This document shows positions 7,985 through 15,761 of a stretch of 23,997 bases of DNA, piece by piece. The DNA is from Clostridia bacterium. GTDB taxonomy: Bacteria; Bacillota_A; Clostridia; Christensenellales; Aristaeellaceae. Made by a program: the position numbers and the translations under genes. Location: the NCBI GenBank assembly GCA_017530275.1, contig JAFXMP010000179.1:1-23997 (forward strand), in the 5' to 3' direction. The notes beneath the pieces are model-generated. The model did no database searches and was not told where the DNA came from. It was given only the letters and a program-made list of their open reading frames with translations. The stretch's first letter is position 1. Every line of letters starts with the position of its first letter.

Positions 7985-8065
7985 GCCATAGATAAGCAAG
8001 AGGTGACATTTGAGACATGTTTTTGTATTTTTAAGCCGCTTCCCCTTTTATTCGAGCCCAGGGGA

Positions 8066-8074
8066 TGCTATACT
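8066..8074 (+). promoter_or_regulatory. Extended -10 promoter of the SPFH gene
   Basis: TGCTATACT is a near-consensus extended -10 element. No clear -35 is visible (TTTTAT at 17 bp). It lies 78 bp upstream of the ATG at 8152. Confidence 0.5.
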
Positions 8075-8151
8075 GTATCCGTCGCAAGGAAACAGGGAAC
8101 GGCGGCCGAAAAGGGCCGGGCGTTCCAAAGGAACACAAGGAGGAACAAACG

Positions 8152-9087
8152 ATGTCTCAATTCACCACGCCCGTCAACACCCGGAAAACGGCCAGCCCCA
8201 AGAGCATGAAAGCGCTGATAATCGCGCTGGTCATTATCCTGGCGGCGCTGATCATCTTTTTCCGCTGCACCGTGCAGATCGATACCGGATACACTGCCAT
8301 CGTGACCACCTTCGGCAAGGTGGAGGATTACACCCTGGAGGCCGGTTTCCACATGAAGAGCCCCTTCCAGGAAATCATTCTGATGGATAACCGGGAGCAG
8401 AAGACTCCCTTCTCCACCCAGGCTTTTTCCAGCGATATCCAGCAGGTGGACGTGGTAGGCTCCATCAACTACGCCATCAATAAGTCCACGGCCATGACCC
8501 TGTTCCGGGAAGTAGGCACCGATTACTTCAACAAGCTGGTATACCCCCGCATGCTGGAAAACACCAAAGCCGTATTTTCCAAGTACACGGCTGAAAACCT
8601 GGTCAGCGCCCGGGAGCAGCTGTCCATCCTGATCCGGGATAACCTGAGCAAGGAAATGGATCGCTACGGCATTTCCATCATCTCCGTATCCATCGAAAAC
8701 ATCGACTTCACCGACGCCTTCACCGACGCCGTGGAAGCAAAGCAGGTGGCCGCCCAGCGCAAGCTGCAGGCTGAAATAGAACAGGAACAGAAGACCATGG
8801 AAACCCAGCAGGCCGCCCAGCGCCAGAAGATCGAAGCCGACGCCAAGGCCGAGGTGCTCAAGATCAACGCTGACGCGGAAGCCTATTCCACCAAGGTAAA
8901 GGCGGAAGCGGAAGCCGAGGCCAACCAGAAGATCGCCCAGAGCCTGACCGAGAACCTGATCCAGTTTACCCAGGTGCAGCAGTGGAACGGCGAACTGCCC
9001 ACTTACGTTTCCGGCGGCGCGGCGGAAGCCCTGCCCGTGCTGAGCCTGAACGCCCTGGATGCCGGAGCGCAGGAAACGGAAGAATAA
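8152..9087 (+). CDS. SPFH/Band 7 (prohibitin/HflC-like) membrane protein
   Basis: The product has 311 residues. The start at 8152 has an AAGGAGG site 8 nt upstream. One N-terminal membrane segment (about residues 20-38) is followed by a Band 7 domain (VDTGYTAIVTTFGKV-type beginning, here at about residue 44) and, from about 190, a long Ala/Glu/Lys/Gln-rich coiled-coil with KAEAEA repeats, then a short C-terminal tail that includes FTQVQQWNG and a GGAAEALP stretch. The family forms ring- or cage-like membrane microdomain scaffolds that act on membrane proteases or membrane order. The gene is monocistronic, with its own promoter and a strong terminator. Confidence 0.92.
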   Translation: MSQFTTPVNTRKTASPKSMKALIIALVIILAALIIFFRCTVQIDTGYTAIVTTFGKVEDYTLEAGFHMKSPFQEIILMDNREQKTPFSTQAFSSDIQQVDVVGSINYAINKSTAMTLFREVGTDYFNKLVYPRMLENTKAVFSKYTAENLVSAREQLSILIRDNLSKEMDRYGISIISVSIENIDFTDAFTDAVEAKQVAAQRKLQAEIEQEQKTMETQQAAQRQKIEADAKAEVLKINADAEAYSTKVKAEAEAEANQKIAQSLTENLIQFTQVQQWNGELPTYVSGGAAEALPVLSLNALDAGAQETEE

Positions 9088-9110
9088 TCCGGTACCTTAC
9101 AGATTGGAAG

Positions 9111-9144
9111 GCCGTTTGGCGGATGAAGCCAAACGGCTTTTTTT
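9111..9144 (+). terminator. Rho-independent terminator after the SPFH gene
   Basis: A perfect 10-bp stem GCCGTTTGGC / GCCAAACGGC with a 7-nt loop is followed by seven T residues (9138-9144). Confidence 0.93.
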
Positions 9145-9213
9145 GTACGGCCAATGCGGGATCATTGGTGTTTTCGCAGAATATAAGTCGAGGCACAACC
9201 AAGAAGCGGACGC

Positions 9214-9242
9214 TTGCATTTGGGGCGGGGAGATGTTATAAT
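9214..9242 (+). promoter_or_regulatory. Strong promoter of the CorC-like gene
   Basis: TTGCAT (9214-9219), a 17-bp spacer and TATAAT (9237-9242), with an extended TG at 9234-9235. The start codon follows 33 bp after the -10. Confidence 0.8.
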
Positions 9243-9274
9243 TCAATCACTTTCACATTTGGGAGGGAAATTTC

Positions 9275-10615
9275 TTGGAAGACCCGATAGGCCGATGGTT
9301 TTTGGAAGTGCTGATACTCGGTCTTTGCGGCCTGCTGGCGCTGTGCCAGGCTGCGCTGACAAATGCAAACGAAGGAAAAGTACGCGCTGCCGCTTCGGAA
9401 GGGGACGGAAGGGCGAAGAAACTGCTGCCTTTTTTGGATCAGCCGGAGCCGGTGATCGCGCTGCGGGGGCTGCGCACCCTGTGCCTGCTGCTGTTCGCCG
9501 CCCTGGGGATGGAGCTTTGCCAAGGGGCGGGGCTGCCCTTTGCGGCGGCAGTGGTGATCTTCTGCCTGATCGCCGCGCTGCTGATCATGATCCTGTGTAA
9601 AATGACCCCGGAAAAGGTGGGGCGCAAGCGGGCGGATCAGATCGCCCTGACCCTTCGGCCCCTGATCGCCTTCGTCACCCGGGTGATGACACCCTTCACC
9701 GCCCTGGAGCGTATGGCGGCGCGGAATTTGGCCCGGCTGTTCGGCATCGATCCCCATGACCCGGACGAGGAAGTGACGGAGGAAGAGATTCGCGCTATGG
9801 TGGATATGGGCGGAGAAAACGGCGTGATAGAAAGCGACGAACGGGAAATGATCAAGAACGTGTTCGATTTCGGCGACCTCACCGCCGCGGACTGCATGAC
9901 CCACCGCACAGACGTGACCTCCATCTGGATCGGCGACGATCAGGAAACTATTCTGGAAACTATCAAGGAAAGCGGCCTTTCCCGGTTCCCGGTGTATAAG
10001 GATGATATTGACGACATCATCGGCGTGCTGTCTACCCGCGAATATCTGCTGAATATGAGCGACAAGCATCCCCGGCCCCTGCGCACGCTGCTGCGGGACC
10101 CCTATTTCGTGCCGGAGACCGTGCCCACGGACGTGCTGCTGCGGAACATGCAGCACGTAAAAACCCATATCGCTATCGTGGTGGACGAGTACGGCGGTAT
10201 GAGCGGCATCATCACCATGGAGGACCTGTTGGAAGAGATCGTAGGGAATATCTACGATGAGTTCGACCCCGCGTCGGAAAGCGAAATTCAGGCGCTGGGG
10301 AACGATACCTGGCGGATCAACGGCGGGGTGGAGCTGGAGGCGGTGGCAGAAGCCCTGAAAATCACCCTGCCGGAGGATGAAGACTACGATACCCTGGGAG
10401 GCCTGATTTTCAGCCGTTTTTCCACCATTCCCCAGGACGGAACCACGCCCAGCCTGACGCTGTACTGCACCGAGGACGGGGAAGCGCCGGAAGAGGGGAC
10501 GGCGGATCAAATCGAAATCCAGGTGGAAACCATTCTGGACCGCCGGGTGGAATGGGCCAAAGTGCGCGTGATCCGCGCCGGGAATGTGGAAGAAAACACG
10601 GATACGGAAGAATAA
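9275..10615 (+). CDS. CorC/HlyC-family protein with CNNM-like membrane region, CBS pair and C-terminal transporter-associated domain
   Basis: The product has 446 residues and starts at TTG 9275, which is supported by GGGAGG 8 nt upstream; no ATG is as well placed. The N-terminal about 160 residues contain two or three hydrophobic segments (about 8-28, 66-108), short for the DUF21/CNNM domain. Then comes the linker with [18 protein letters not shown], followed by two CBS motifs (about 205-325) including [22 protein letters not shown] sequence, and the CorC_HlyC domain (about 340-435, with YDTLGGLIF). The family includes magnesium or cobalt efflux factors and CNNM exporters, so a role in divalent cation export is likely. 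The name hemolysin is historical. Confidence 0.9.
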   Translation: MEDPIGRWFLEVLILGLCGLLALCQAALTNANEGKVRAAASEGDGRAKKLLPFLDQPEPVIALRGLRTLCLLLFAALGMELCQGAGLPFAAAVVIFCLIAALLIMILCKMTPEKVGRKRADQIALTLRPLIAFVTRVMTPFTALERMAARNLARLFGIDPHDPDEEVTEEEIRAMVDMGGENGVIESDEREMIKNVFDFGDLTAADCMTHRTDVTSIWIGDDQETILETIKESGLSRFPVYKDDIDDIIGVLSTREYLLNMSDKHPRPLRTLLRDPYFVPETVPTDVLLRNMQHVKTHIAIVVDEYGGMSGIITMEDLLEEIVGNIYDEFDPASESEIQALGNDTWRINGGVELEAVAEALKITLPEDEDYDTLGGLIFSRFSTIPQDGTTPSLTLYCTEDGEAPEEGTADQIEIQVETILDRRVEWAKVRVIRAGNVEENTDTEE

Positions 10616-10626
10616 GGAACTTGAAA

Positions 10627-10657
10627 AGGGGCGCGGCGAGGTCACGTCCCTTTTTTT
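10627..10657 (+). terminator. Probable terminator after the CorC-like gene
   Basis: An imperfect stem (GGGCG against CGTCCC with a bulge) directly precedes seven T residues (10651-10657). The T-run is clear but the stem is weak. Confidence 0.55.
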
Positions 10658-10777
10658 GACGTTTTTTGCAGGGAAAAGCCGCGGGGAGGCGAAAAGAAAA
10701 AAAGGGTATTGTCCCTATGGAAGATGATTGCAGGATTCTTCGTTGATTGTGTATCAACTTGCAAAGGATGAAATGTT

Positions 10778-11257
10778 ATGTGGATTTGCCAGCGATGCCA
10801 GACAGAGAACAGAGATTCAGCTCATGCTTGCCGCCAATGCGGGACAGTGCGCGCCGCGGGACGGTTCGGCTCCGCGCCGCAGCAGCATTCAGGCATGGGT
10901 TCCGCGCCGCCCCGGGTGATCGCGGCCAAGCCCGCGCAGGGCCAGGAGCCGTCTCCGCCCAGCCCCACCCGGTCCGGCTATCAGCCTCCGGAAGAAAATG
11001 TCCGCGCGCCGCGGCAGAAGAAGGGCGGCTTGGCCCGGCTGGTGGGCGTAGTGCTGTGCGTGCTGTTGCCGATACTGACGCTGGTGCTGGCCTGGCAGCA
11101 GCGGGAACTTCTTCGCCCCGTCCTCGCGCCCCTGATTACGGGGGCGGAAGCGCCGGACTGGCTCAGCTGGACGTGTTACGGCCTCCTTTCCCTGACCGCC
11201 GCGCTGATCGCCCTGCTGCCGGGGCTGTGGACGCTGCTGCTCAACAGAAGAAAATGA
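10778..11257 (+). CDS. Zinc-ribbon membrane protein of unknown function
   Basis: The product has 159 residues from ATG 10778, with AAAGGA 9 nt upstream. An N-terminal zinc ribbon of the form CxxC-x10-CxxC (Cys 4, 7, 18, 21; MWICQRCQT...ACRQCG) is followed by a Pro/Ala/Ser-rich linker to about residue 80. Two membrane segments follow (about 85-103 and 128-152), and a short basic tail ends the protein. Such zinc-ribbon plus two-helix proteins are common in Bacillota and their role is not known. It lies 18 bp upstream of the PLP-enzyme gene, so the two are probably co-transcribed. A weak promoter (TTGCAG at 10728, TATCAA at 10752, 18-bp spacer) may precede it. Confidence 0.8.
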   Translation: MWICQRCQTENRDSAHACRQCGTVRAAGRFGSAPQQHSGMGSAPPRVIAAKPAQGQEPSPPSPTRSGYQPPEENVRAPRQKKGGLARLVGVVLCVLLPILTLVLAWQQRELLRPVLAPLITGAEAPDWLSWTCYGLLSLTAALIALLPGLWTLLLNRRK

Positions 11258-11275
11258 TGAAAGAAGGTTTGAACA

Positions 11276-12316
11276 GTGCTTTCGTTTGAAAACGATTATT
11301 CTGAAGGGGCGCATCCCCGGCTTTTGCAGGCGCTCATGGACACCAATTTCATTCAGCAGGTGGGCTATGGGGAGGACGAATACAGCCTGCGGGCCAAGGA
11401 AAAGATCCGGGCCGCCTGCCAGGACCCGGAAGCGGACATTTTTTTCCTGGTGGGCGGAACCCAGACCAACGCCGTGGTGATCGACGGCCTGCTTTCCGGC
11501 ACGGAGGGCGTGGTGGCCGCCAGCACGGGCCATGTGAACGTCCACGAGGCCGGGGCCATCGAATATACGGGGCATAAGGTGCTCACCGTGCCCGAGCGGA
11601 ACGGCAAGATCGACGCGGAGGATCTGCGCGCCCTGCTGACCGCCTTTTACGCTGATCCCACCCATCCCCATATGGTGTACCCCGGCGCGGTGTACATTTC
11701 CCATCCCACGGAATACGGCTCCCTCTACTCCCTTTCGGAACTGACAGCGCTGAAAGCGGTATGCGCGGAATATGGCATCCCCCTGTTTTTGGACGGGGCG
11801 CGGCTGGGCTACGGTCTCATGAGCTATGATACCGACGTGACCTTGCCGGACATCGCCCGCCTGTGCGACGCTTTTTACATCGGAGGCACCAAGGTGGGGG
11901 CCTTGTGCGGTGAAGCGGTGGTGTTCCCCCGCCATGGCGCGCCTAAGCGCTTCATCACCCACATCAAGCAGCACGGGGCCATGGTGGCGAAAGGGCGATT
12001 GATTGGCGTGCAGTTTGATGCTCTGTTTACCGATGGGCTTTATTTTGACATCAGCCGCCATGCCATCGAGATCACGGAGAAAATGAAGCGGGGCCTTGCC
12101 GCGCTGGGGATCGCTTTCTTCCGTCCGTCGCCCACCAACCAGCAGTTTGTGATCTTGGAAAACGACGTGCTGGACCGCATCAAATCCCAGGTGCGGTATT
12201 CTTACTGGCAGCCTTACGACGAAAACCGTTCCGTGGTGCGCTTCGCCGCCAGCTGGGCCACCCGGGAGGAGGACGTGGACGCGCTGGTGGAGATCGTGAA
12301 AGGCTGCATGAATTAA
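11276..12316 (+). CDS. PLP-dependent enzyme, low-specificity L-threonine aldolase / beta-eliminating lyase family
   Basis: The product has 346 residues and starts at GTG 11276 (AGAAGG 8 nt upstream). It shows fold-type I PLP features of threonine aldolases: FENDYSEGAHPRLL at the N-terminus, GYGEDEYS (about residue 31), a GGTQTN cofactor loop (about 60), HVNVHEAGAIE (about 83), LDGARLGYG containing the PLP-binding Asp (about 173), and FYIGGTKVGAL, where the Lys is expected to form the Schiff base (about 205). The expected reaction is cleavage of threonine or allo-threonine to glycine and acetaldehyde. Length is normal. It follows the zinc-ribbon gene closely. A MITE-like element lies 30 bp downstream. 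Confidence 0.92.
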   Translation: MLSFENDYSEGAHPRLLQALMDTNFIQQVGYGEDEYSLRAKEKIRAACQDPEADIFFLVGGTQTNAVVIDGLLSGTEGVVAASTGHVNVHEAGAIEYTGHKVLTVPERNGKIDAEDLRALLTAFYADPTHPHMVYPGAVYISHPTEYGSLYSLSELTALKAVCAEYGIPLFLDGARLGYGLMSYDTDVTLPDIARLCDAFYIGGTKVGALCGEAVVFPRHGAPKRFITHIKQHGAMVAKGRLIGVQFDALFTDGLYFDISRHAIEITEKMKRGLAALGIAFFRPSPTNQQFVILENDVLDRIKSQVRYSYWQPYDENRSVVRFAASWATREEDVDALVEIVKGCMN

Positions 12317-12345
12317 GGACTGTGCTTGAAAGAGAACATAGAACG

Positions 12346-12420
12346 CACAAGGGACAGTTCAAGACCGCTGAAAAAGCCTCCGGGTTTATTCAGTACAAGG
12401 CGAAAGAACCGTCCCCTGCG
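12346..12420. mobile_element. Short MITE-like element (copy 1, deleted form)
   Basis: The ends are CACAAGGGACAGTTC (12346-12360) and GAACCGTCCCCTGCG (12406-12420), which are imperfect inverted repeats of each other. The 5' part (including GCTGAAAAAGC) resembles the reverse complement of the 3' part of the element at 13797-13927. No transposase lies in the window. Confidence 0.55.
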
Positions 12421-12493
12421 CAATCCTGATCTATGCCGATCAGATAGAAAATCCAATGTCAACACGTCAGGGAAAGGTTTGGAGGGGGAAAAA

Positions 12494-13765
12494 ATGATGC
12501 ATGATTTTGATACGTATACGCTTTATGAAATCAAAAAAAGAAATGTTTACTCCGTTCGGATCAGGGTTATCCTGACCGCTCCCGTAAACGGATCGGTTCT
12601 CAAGGCCGCTTCCGAAAAAGCCTTTCGTCGTTTCCCGTACTATGCCAGAAAAGCCGTGGTAAATAATCAGGATGCTTACGAACTGACGCCCTGCGAAAAA
12701 CCAATCACAGTGTCGCCGGATGACCATATCGTTCGCCTGGGAACACCGGACACAAACGATCTTCTGTTTGCCGTTACCTATGAAGGAAAGAATGTCTATT
12801 TCAGCTTCGCGCATAACTTCTGCGGGGCTTGCGGCGCTATGCGATGGATCAAAGCCACATTGTGGCAATACCTGACGGACCTTGGAAACACGATTGACAG
12901 TACGGGGATCATCACAGGGAATACACCCATGGAGCCCGCAGAATACGCGGAGCCGGATATCGACGCGCTTCCATACGATTCGCCGGTGGGCAATTTGGAA
13001 TTCCCGCACGATTCATTCACCCTGATGTCGGATTATATGGCTTTCATGAAAGATCCGCATGGCGTGATGGGGTACTACCCGATCAGCATACCCAAAACGG
13101 AACTGATGAAATACGCGCGGGATAACGATGGAAGCCCCAATTCGATCATCTCCTCCATCCTGTTCAGAATGTGCACCCGGGTGTTCCCCGATGAAACCAA
13201 GTTTTCCGGCCGAATTGCCTGTAATTACCGGACGGATGTTGGATGCCCCGAAACGTATCGGGATATGGTCAGGCAGCTTTATGTGCCGTATCGGATCAGC
13301 ATGAAGGACTGGCCCATTGAAAACATTTCAACGGTGACGCGAAGCCGCATGTATGTTCAGATGCAGCCGGAAGTAAGCTGGGAGGAATGCAGGAAAGTGG
13401 CTGCTTTCCGCAGGGAAATAGACGCGCAGCCCGATCTGAACAGCAAAGCAAGTTATGCTGTCGATCACAGCCCGACTCTCCACGGAACACCCTCAACCTT
13501 TGTTATCAGTTATGTCGGAAAAGTGGAATGGGGCGGGCTTGCGCCGTTTATACAAGGCGTTTATACAATCACCTTCGGTCACGTCATGGTAGAAATCAAC
13601 GCAACGAACGAAAGCTTCTGCCTCAGCTTCCAGACAATGTATCACCACGAAAAATATATTCAGGCATTTACGAAAATATTGGATGAAGAAGGGCTTTCCT
13701 ATACGGTTGGAGCACTTACAGAAAGACGTCTCCCGGAAATCATCCTGCCGCCTATGGCGGAATAA
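12494..13765 (+). CDS. Condensation-domain-like / alcohol-acetyltransferase-like protein
   Basis: The product has about 423 residues. The start at ATG 12494 (or the adjacent ATG 12497) is set by GGAGGGGG 5 nt upstream; an in-frame extension back to 12326 would run through the MITE-like element. The overall pattern resembles stand-alone NRPS condensation-domain or alcohol-acetyltransferase-like proteins: an N-terminal FRRFPYYARK segment, a central motif at the acyl-transfer position, and a C-terminal half with NYR, VISYVGKVEWG and a FQTMYHHEKYIQAF region. The usual HHxxxDG motif is replaced by HNFCGACG (about residue 107), so the second His and the Asp are missing. It may therefore be inactive or use another mechanism. 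It stands alone between MITE-like elements, with codon use less GC-biased than the neighbours. Confidence 0.75.
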   Translation: MMHDFDTYTLYEIKKRNVYSVRIRVILTAPVNGSVLKAASEKAFRRFPYYARKAVVNNQDAYELTPCEKPITVSPDDHIVRLGTPDTNDLLFAVTYEGKNVYFSFAHNFCGACGAMRWIKATLWQYLTDLGNTIDSTGIITGNTPMEPAEYAEPDIDALPYDSPVGNLEFPHDSFTLMSDYMAFMKDPHGVMGYYPISIPKTELMKYARDNDGSPNSIISSILFRMCTRVFPDETKFSGRIACNYRTDVGCPETYRDMVRQLYVPYRISMKDWPIENISTVTRSRMYVQMQPEVSWEECRKVAAFRREIDAQPDLNSKASYAVDHSPTLHGTPSTFVISYVGKVEWGGLAPFIQGVYTITFGHVMVEINATNESFCLSFQTMYHHEKYIQAFTKILDEEGLSYTVGALTERRLPEIILPPMAE

Positions 13766-13796
13766 AACCGGAAGGGGCATTTCACCAAACAGAGAA

Positions 13797-13927
13797 CACA
13801 AAGGACGGTTCTTTGTGCTGAATGGGAAAGCTGATAGCCCCGCCAGATCAAGTTAATCATCAGTAAAAAAGTGTTGAAATCGTTAAAGCTTTTTCAGCCG
13901 GAGGAACACATAGAACCGTTCCTTGTG
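13797..13927. mobile_element. MITE-like element (copy 2)
   Basis: A 131-bp element bounded by the 16-bp inverted repeats CACAAAGGACGGTTCT (13797-13812) and AGAACCGTTCCTTGTG (13912-13927), with two mismatched positions. It aligns over its whole length, with small gaps, to the element at 14943-15070 in the same orientation. Non-coding, with no transposase; it would have been mobilised in trans. Confidence 0.7.
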
Positions 13928-13933
13928 CATTCG

Positions 13934-14839
13934 TTACTTTTCAACGAAGTTGAGCGTGGCGTATTTGGCGATATGGGCGGTGAGAAGCTCGTCGTAGGCT
14001 TCGTTTCTTTCGTAATGAGTATAGCCGATCTGCCAGAGGCCGAAAGCCGCGAAGTTTCCGATGATTTCCCATACGATCATCTCATCACTGAACAGGGAAG
14101 ATTGACGGGCAACTCCGATCACGAAAACGCTGACAGAGAACAGGCTCAGGATTCGGCGGTAACGGTTTTCCAGCAACTTCACAATGCCGTCTTCTTCCTC
14201 CTCGTAGTGCATCCTTAGCACTTCCCGCATCGTATCCTGCACGCTTTCGGTGACGGGTACCGAGCACAAAAGGTTAATCCGCAGCGGGGATGGAACCCGC
14301 ATAGCGGAAATATACCGTTTGATCGCGGATGCGTATTCCTGGTTGATCGCCATCTTCGGGCCGACTTGAATCGGATCGAAAAAGGCTTTCGGGTCTTTCA
14401 AGTGTAGATCCAGTATGGAAGCTGCGCGGGACCGAATGCTGTTCCACTGTTTTGCGTCTCGGTTCGTCTGGGAAATCGTATAGGCCAGAAGGATCATGGT
14501 AAGCATCGTGATGTCAAAAATCCCATTTGTCCTTCTTCCAACGGAGCCCGTCATGCTCAGGATGATGACGACTGCTTCTGCGGCGCAAAGAATTGCGAGC
14601 AGCAAAGTGCCGAACGTGTAACGCCGCTTCCTACGGTAGAAAAGCAACGCGGCAAGGCCGGATACGATGCCGATCATGTTTTTTGTCCAGATACCCCATG
14701 GAAGCGGAATATAGGATAAGTAGGGGGAACCCGATGCGGCCAGATAGTTCCGGATCAGAAGCTCGTAGACCAAATTGAGCGCGGATACAAGGATGACACA
14801 AATCCCGATTCGTTTCAGATTCCGGTAATACAAACTCAT
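13934..14839 (-). CDS. Unrecognised integral membrane protein
   Basis: The product has 301 residues from ATG 14839, with AGGTGA about 8 nt upstream. I do not recognise the family. Four N-terminal hydrophobic segments are visible (about residues 10-28, 50-67, 76-95, 106-122). They are followed by a soluble region of about 100 residues, which holds DLHLKDPKAFFDP and many charged residues (YEEEEDGIVKLLENRYRRI), and two more membrane segments (about 230-247 and 257-273). There is no catalytic motif I can name. The gene lies alone, opposite in direction to its neighbours, and is flanked by two directly repeated MITE-like elements. Confidence 0.75.
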   Translation of the reverse strand: MSLYYRNLKRIGICVILVSALNLVYELLIRNYLAASGSPYLSYIPLPWGIWTKNMIGIVSGLAALLFYRRKRRYTFGTLLLAILCAAEAVVIILSMTGSVGRRTNGIFDITMLTMILLAYTISQTNRDAKQWNSIRSRAASILDLHLKDPKAFFDPIQVGPKMAINQEYASAIKRYISAMRVPSPLRINLLCSVPVTESVQDTMREVLRMHYEEEEDGIVKLLENRYRRILSLFSVSVFVIGVARQSSLFSDEMIVWEIIGNFAAFGLWQIGYTHYERNEAYDELLTAHIAKYATLNFVEK

Positions 14840-14942
14840 TCTTTTTCACCTGCTTCCGGAAACGCGTGTGTTCTTATGTTTCGCCAAATGATCAAAAACT
14901 CCTGCCGGATGAGCTAAAGTCAGCCGCGCCGCCGATGGAATA

Positions 14943-15070
14943 CACAAGGGACGGTTCTTTGTGCTGAACGGGAAAGCTAATAGACCCGCCCAGTCAAGTT
15001 CATTATCAGGAAAAAGTGTTGGTATCTCAAAGGTTTTCAAACGCAAGAACACGGAGAACCGTCCCGATAC
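14943..15070. mobile_element. MITE-like element (copy 3)
   Basis: This aligns to 13797-13927 in direct orientation with small indels. The left end is CACAAGGGACGGTTCT (14943-14958); the right end AGAACCGTCCC (15055-15065) is its inverted counterpart. The bases between the previous gene and this copy (14840-14942) show nothing else I can assign. Confidence 0.68.
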
Positions 15071-15128
15071 CGCCTTTTGTCCAACAGAATAACGATAAAC
15101 TTTTTTCAACATTTTTCGGCTTTTTCCC

Positions 15129-15157
15129 TTGCATTTCGGAGCGGTCAGGACTACAAT
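15129..15157 (+). promoter_or_regulatory. Promoter of the PII-like/antiporter operon
   Basis: TTGCAT (15129-15134), a 17-bp spacer and TACAAT (15152-15157). Transcription would begin near 15164, giving a leader of about 255 nt that opens with a perfect small hairpin (TTTGCG/CGCAAA, 15163-15180) and then contains the three tandem repeats. Confidence 0.65.
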
Positions 15158-15185
15158 ACATGTTTGCGTGAAAGCGCAAAATGCG

Positions 15186-15409
15186 GATGAGCGCACAGGC
15201 GCAGCCGTGGCGCGTCCCGCCGCTTCCGCATGGAATAAGCGGCGGGCATCGAAAAAGAAAGATGAGCGCACGGGCGAAGCCGTGGCGCGTCCCGCCGCTT
15301 CCGCATGGAAAAGCGGCGGGCATCGAAAAAGAAAGATGAGCGCACGGGCGAAGCCGTGGCGCGTCCCGCCGCTTCCGCATGGAATAAGCGGCGGGCATCC
15401 AAAAGAAAG
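15186..15409 (+). repeat. Three tandem 74-75-bp repeats, each with hairpins, in the leader of the PII-like gene
   Basis: Copies begin at 15186, 15261 and 15335 (each at GATGAGCGCAC) and are 75, 74 and about 75 bp. Copies 2 and 3 differ at very few positions; copy 1 has two extra substitutions near its start. Each copy contains a perfect 10-bp stem CCCGCCGCTT / AAGCGGCGGG (5' arm slightly shortened by the one-base deletion in copy 2) and a second imperfect stem GCGCACGG / CCGTGGCGC. The array ends about 10 bp before the start codon of the PII-like gene, so it lies in the transcribed leader. The 74-bp copy would break any reading frame through it. Confidence 0.9.
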
Positions 15410-15419
15410 GAAGAGAATC

Positions 15420-15761
15420 ATGCAGGTATTCGTATTCGTTTTGAACCGGACCGAGCATTTGGAAAGCCTGCTGCAGTCCTTTGCCGATCACGGCCTGCGG
15501 GGCGCCACCGTGCTTGACAGCCGGGGCATGGCCCGCATTCTGCACACCGAGGATGAAATGCCCATCTTCTACGGCCTGCGCGCCATCATGGAGCCGGAGC
15601 ACCGCAGCAGCAAAACCATTTTCATGGTGCTGAAGGATGAGCAGGTGGATATTGCCCGCAAGGTGGTCAACGAAGTGACTGGTGGGCTGGACGTGCCCGA
15701 CAGCGGCATTATGTTCGCCATACCGCTGACTATGGTGGAAGGACTGGAAAAGAAGAAATGA
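15420..15761 (+). CDS. PII-like small regulatory protein
   Basis: The product has 113 residues from ATG 15420, with AAGGAAGAG just upstream; the frame is open further upstream but there consists only of the tandem repeats. The predicted order is strand (MQVFVFVLNR), helix (TEHLESLLQSFADHG), strand (GATVLDSRGM), a longer loop (about 38-63, with DEMPIFYGLR), strand (KTIFMVLK), helix (DEQVDIARKVVNEVTG) and strand (SGIMFAIPL). This is the double beta-alpha-beta ferredoxin-like fold and size of PII/SbtB-type proteins, with the long loop in the T-loop place. The stop codon overlaps the antiporter start as ATGA. PII-family proteins often bind and gate the transporter encoded beside them (GlnK-AmtB, SbtB-SbtA). 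Such a role here is an inference; the bound ligand is unknown. Confidence 0.78.
   Translation: MQVFVFVLNRTEHLESLLQSFADHGLRGATVLDSRGMARILHTEDEMPIFYGLRAIMEPEHRSSKTIFMVLKDEQVDIARKVVNEVTGGLDVPDSGIMFAIPLTMVEGLEKKK

Noticed and set aside
9236..10645. Long minus-strand frame of 469 codons opposite the CorC-like gene
   Set aside because: The plus strand encodes a clear CBS/CorC protein with promoter and terminator; the antisense frame is His/Gln-rich with no domain.
10889..12061. Minus-strand frame of 390 codons opposite the threonine-aldolase-like gene
   Set aside because: It crosses two real plus-strand genes and their junction and has no recognisable motif.
13912..13921. ACCGTTC in the intergenic region at 13.9 kb as a LytTR box
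   Set aside because: It belongs to the terminal inverted repeat of a MITE-like element and has no partner at 21 bp.
15129..15419. N-terminal extension of the PII-like protein through the tandem repeats
   Set aside because: The repeats are 75, 74 and 75 bp and so do not keep a phase, the PII fold begins exactly at the ATG at 15420, and a ribosome site lies just before it.
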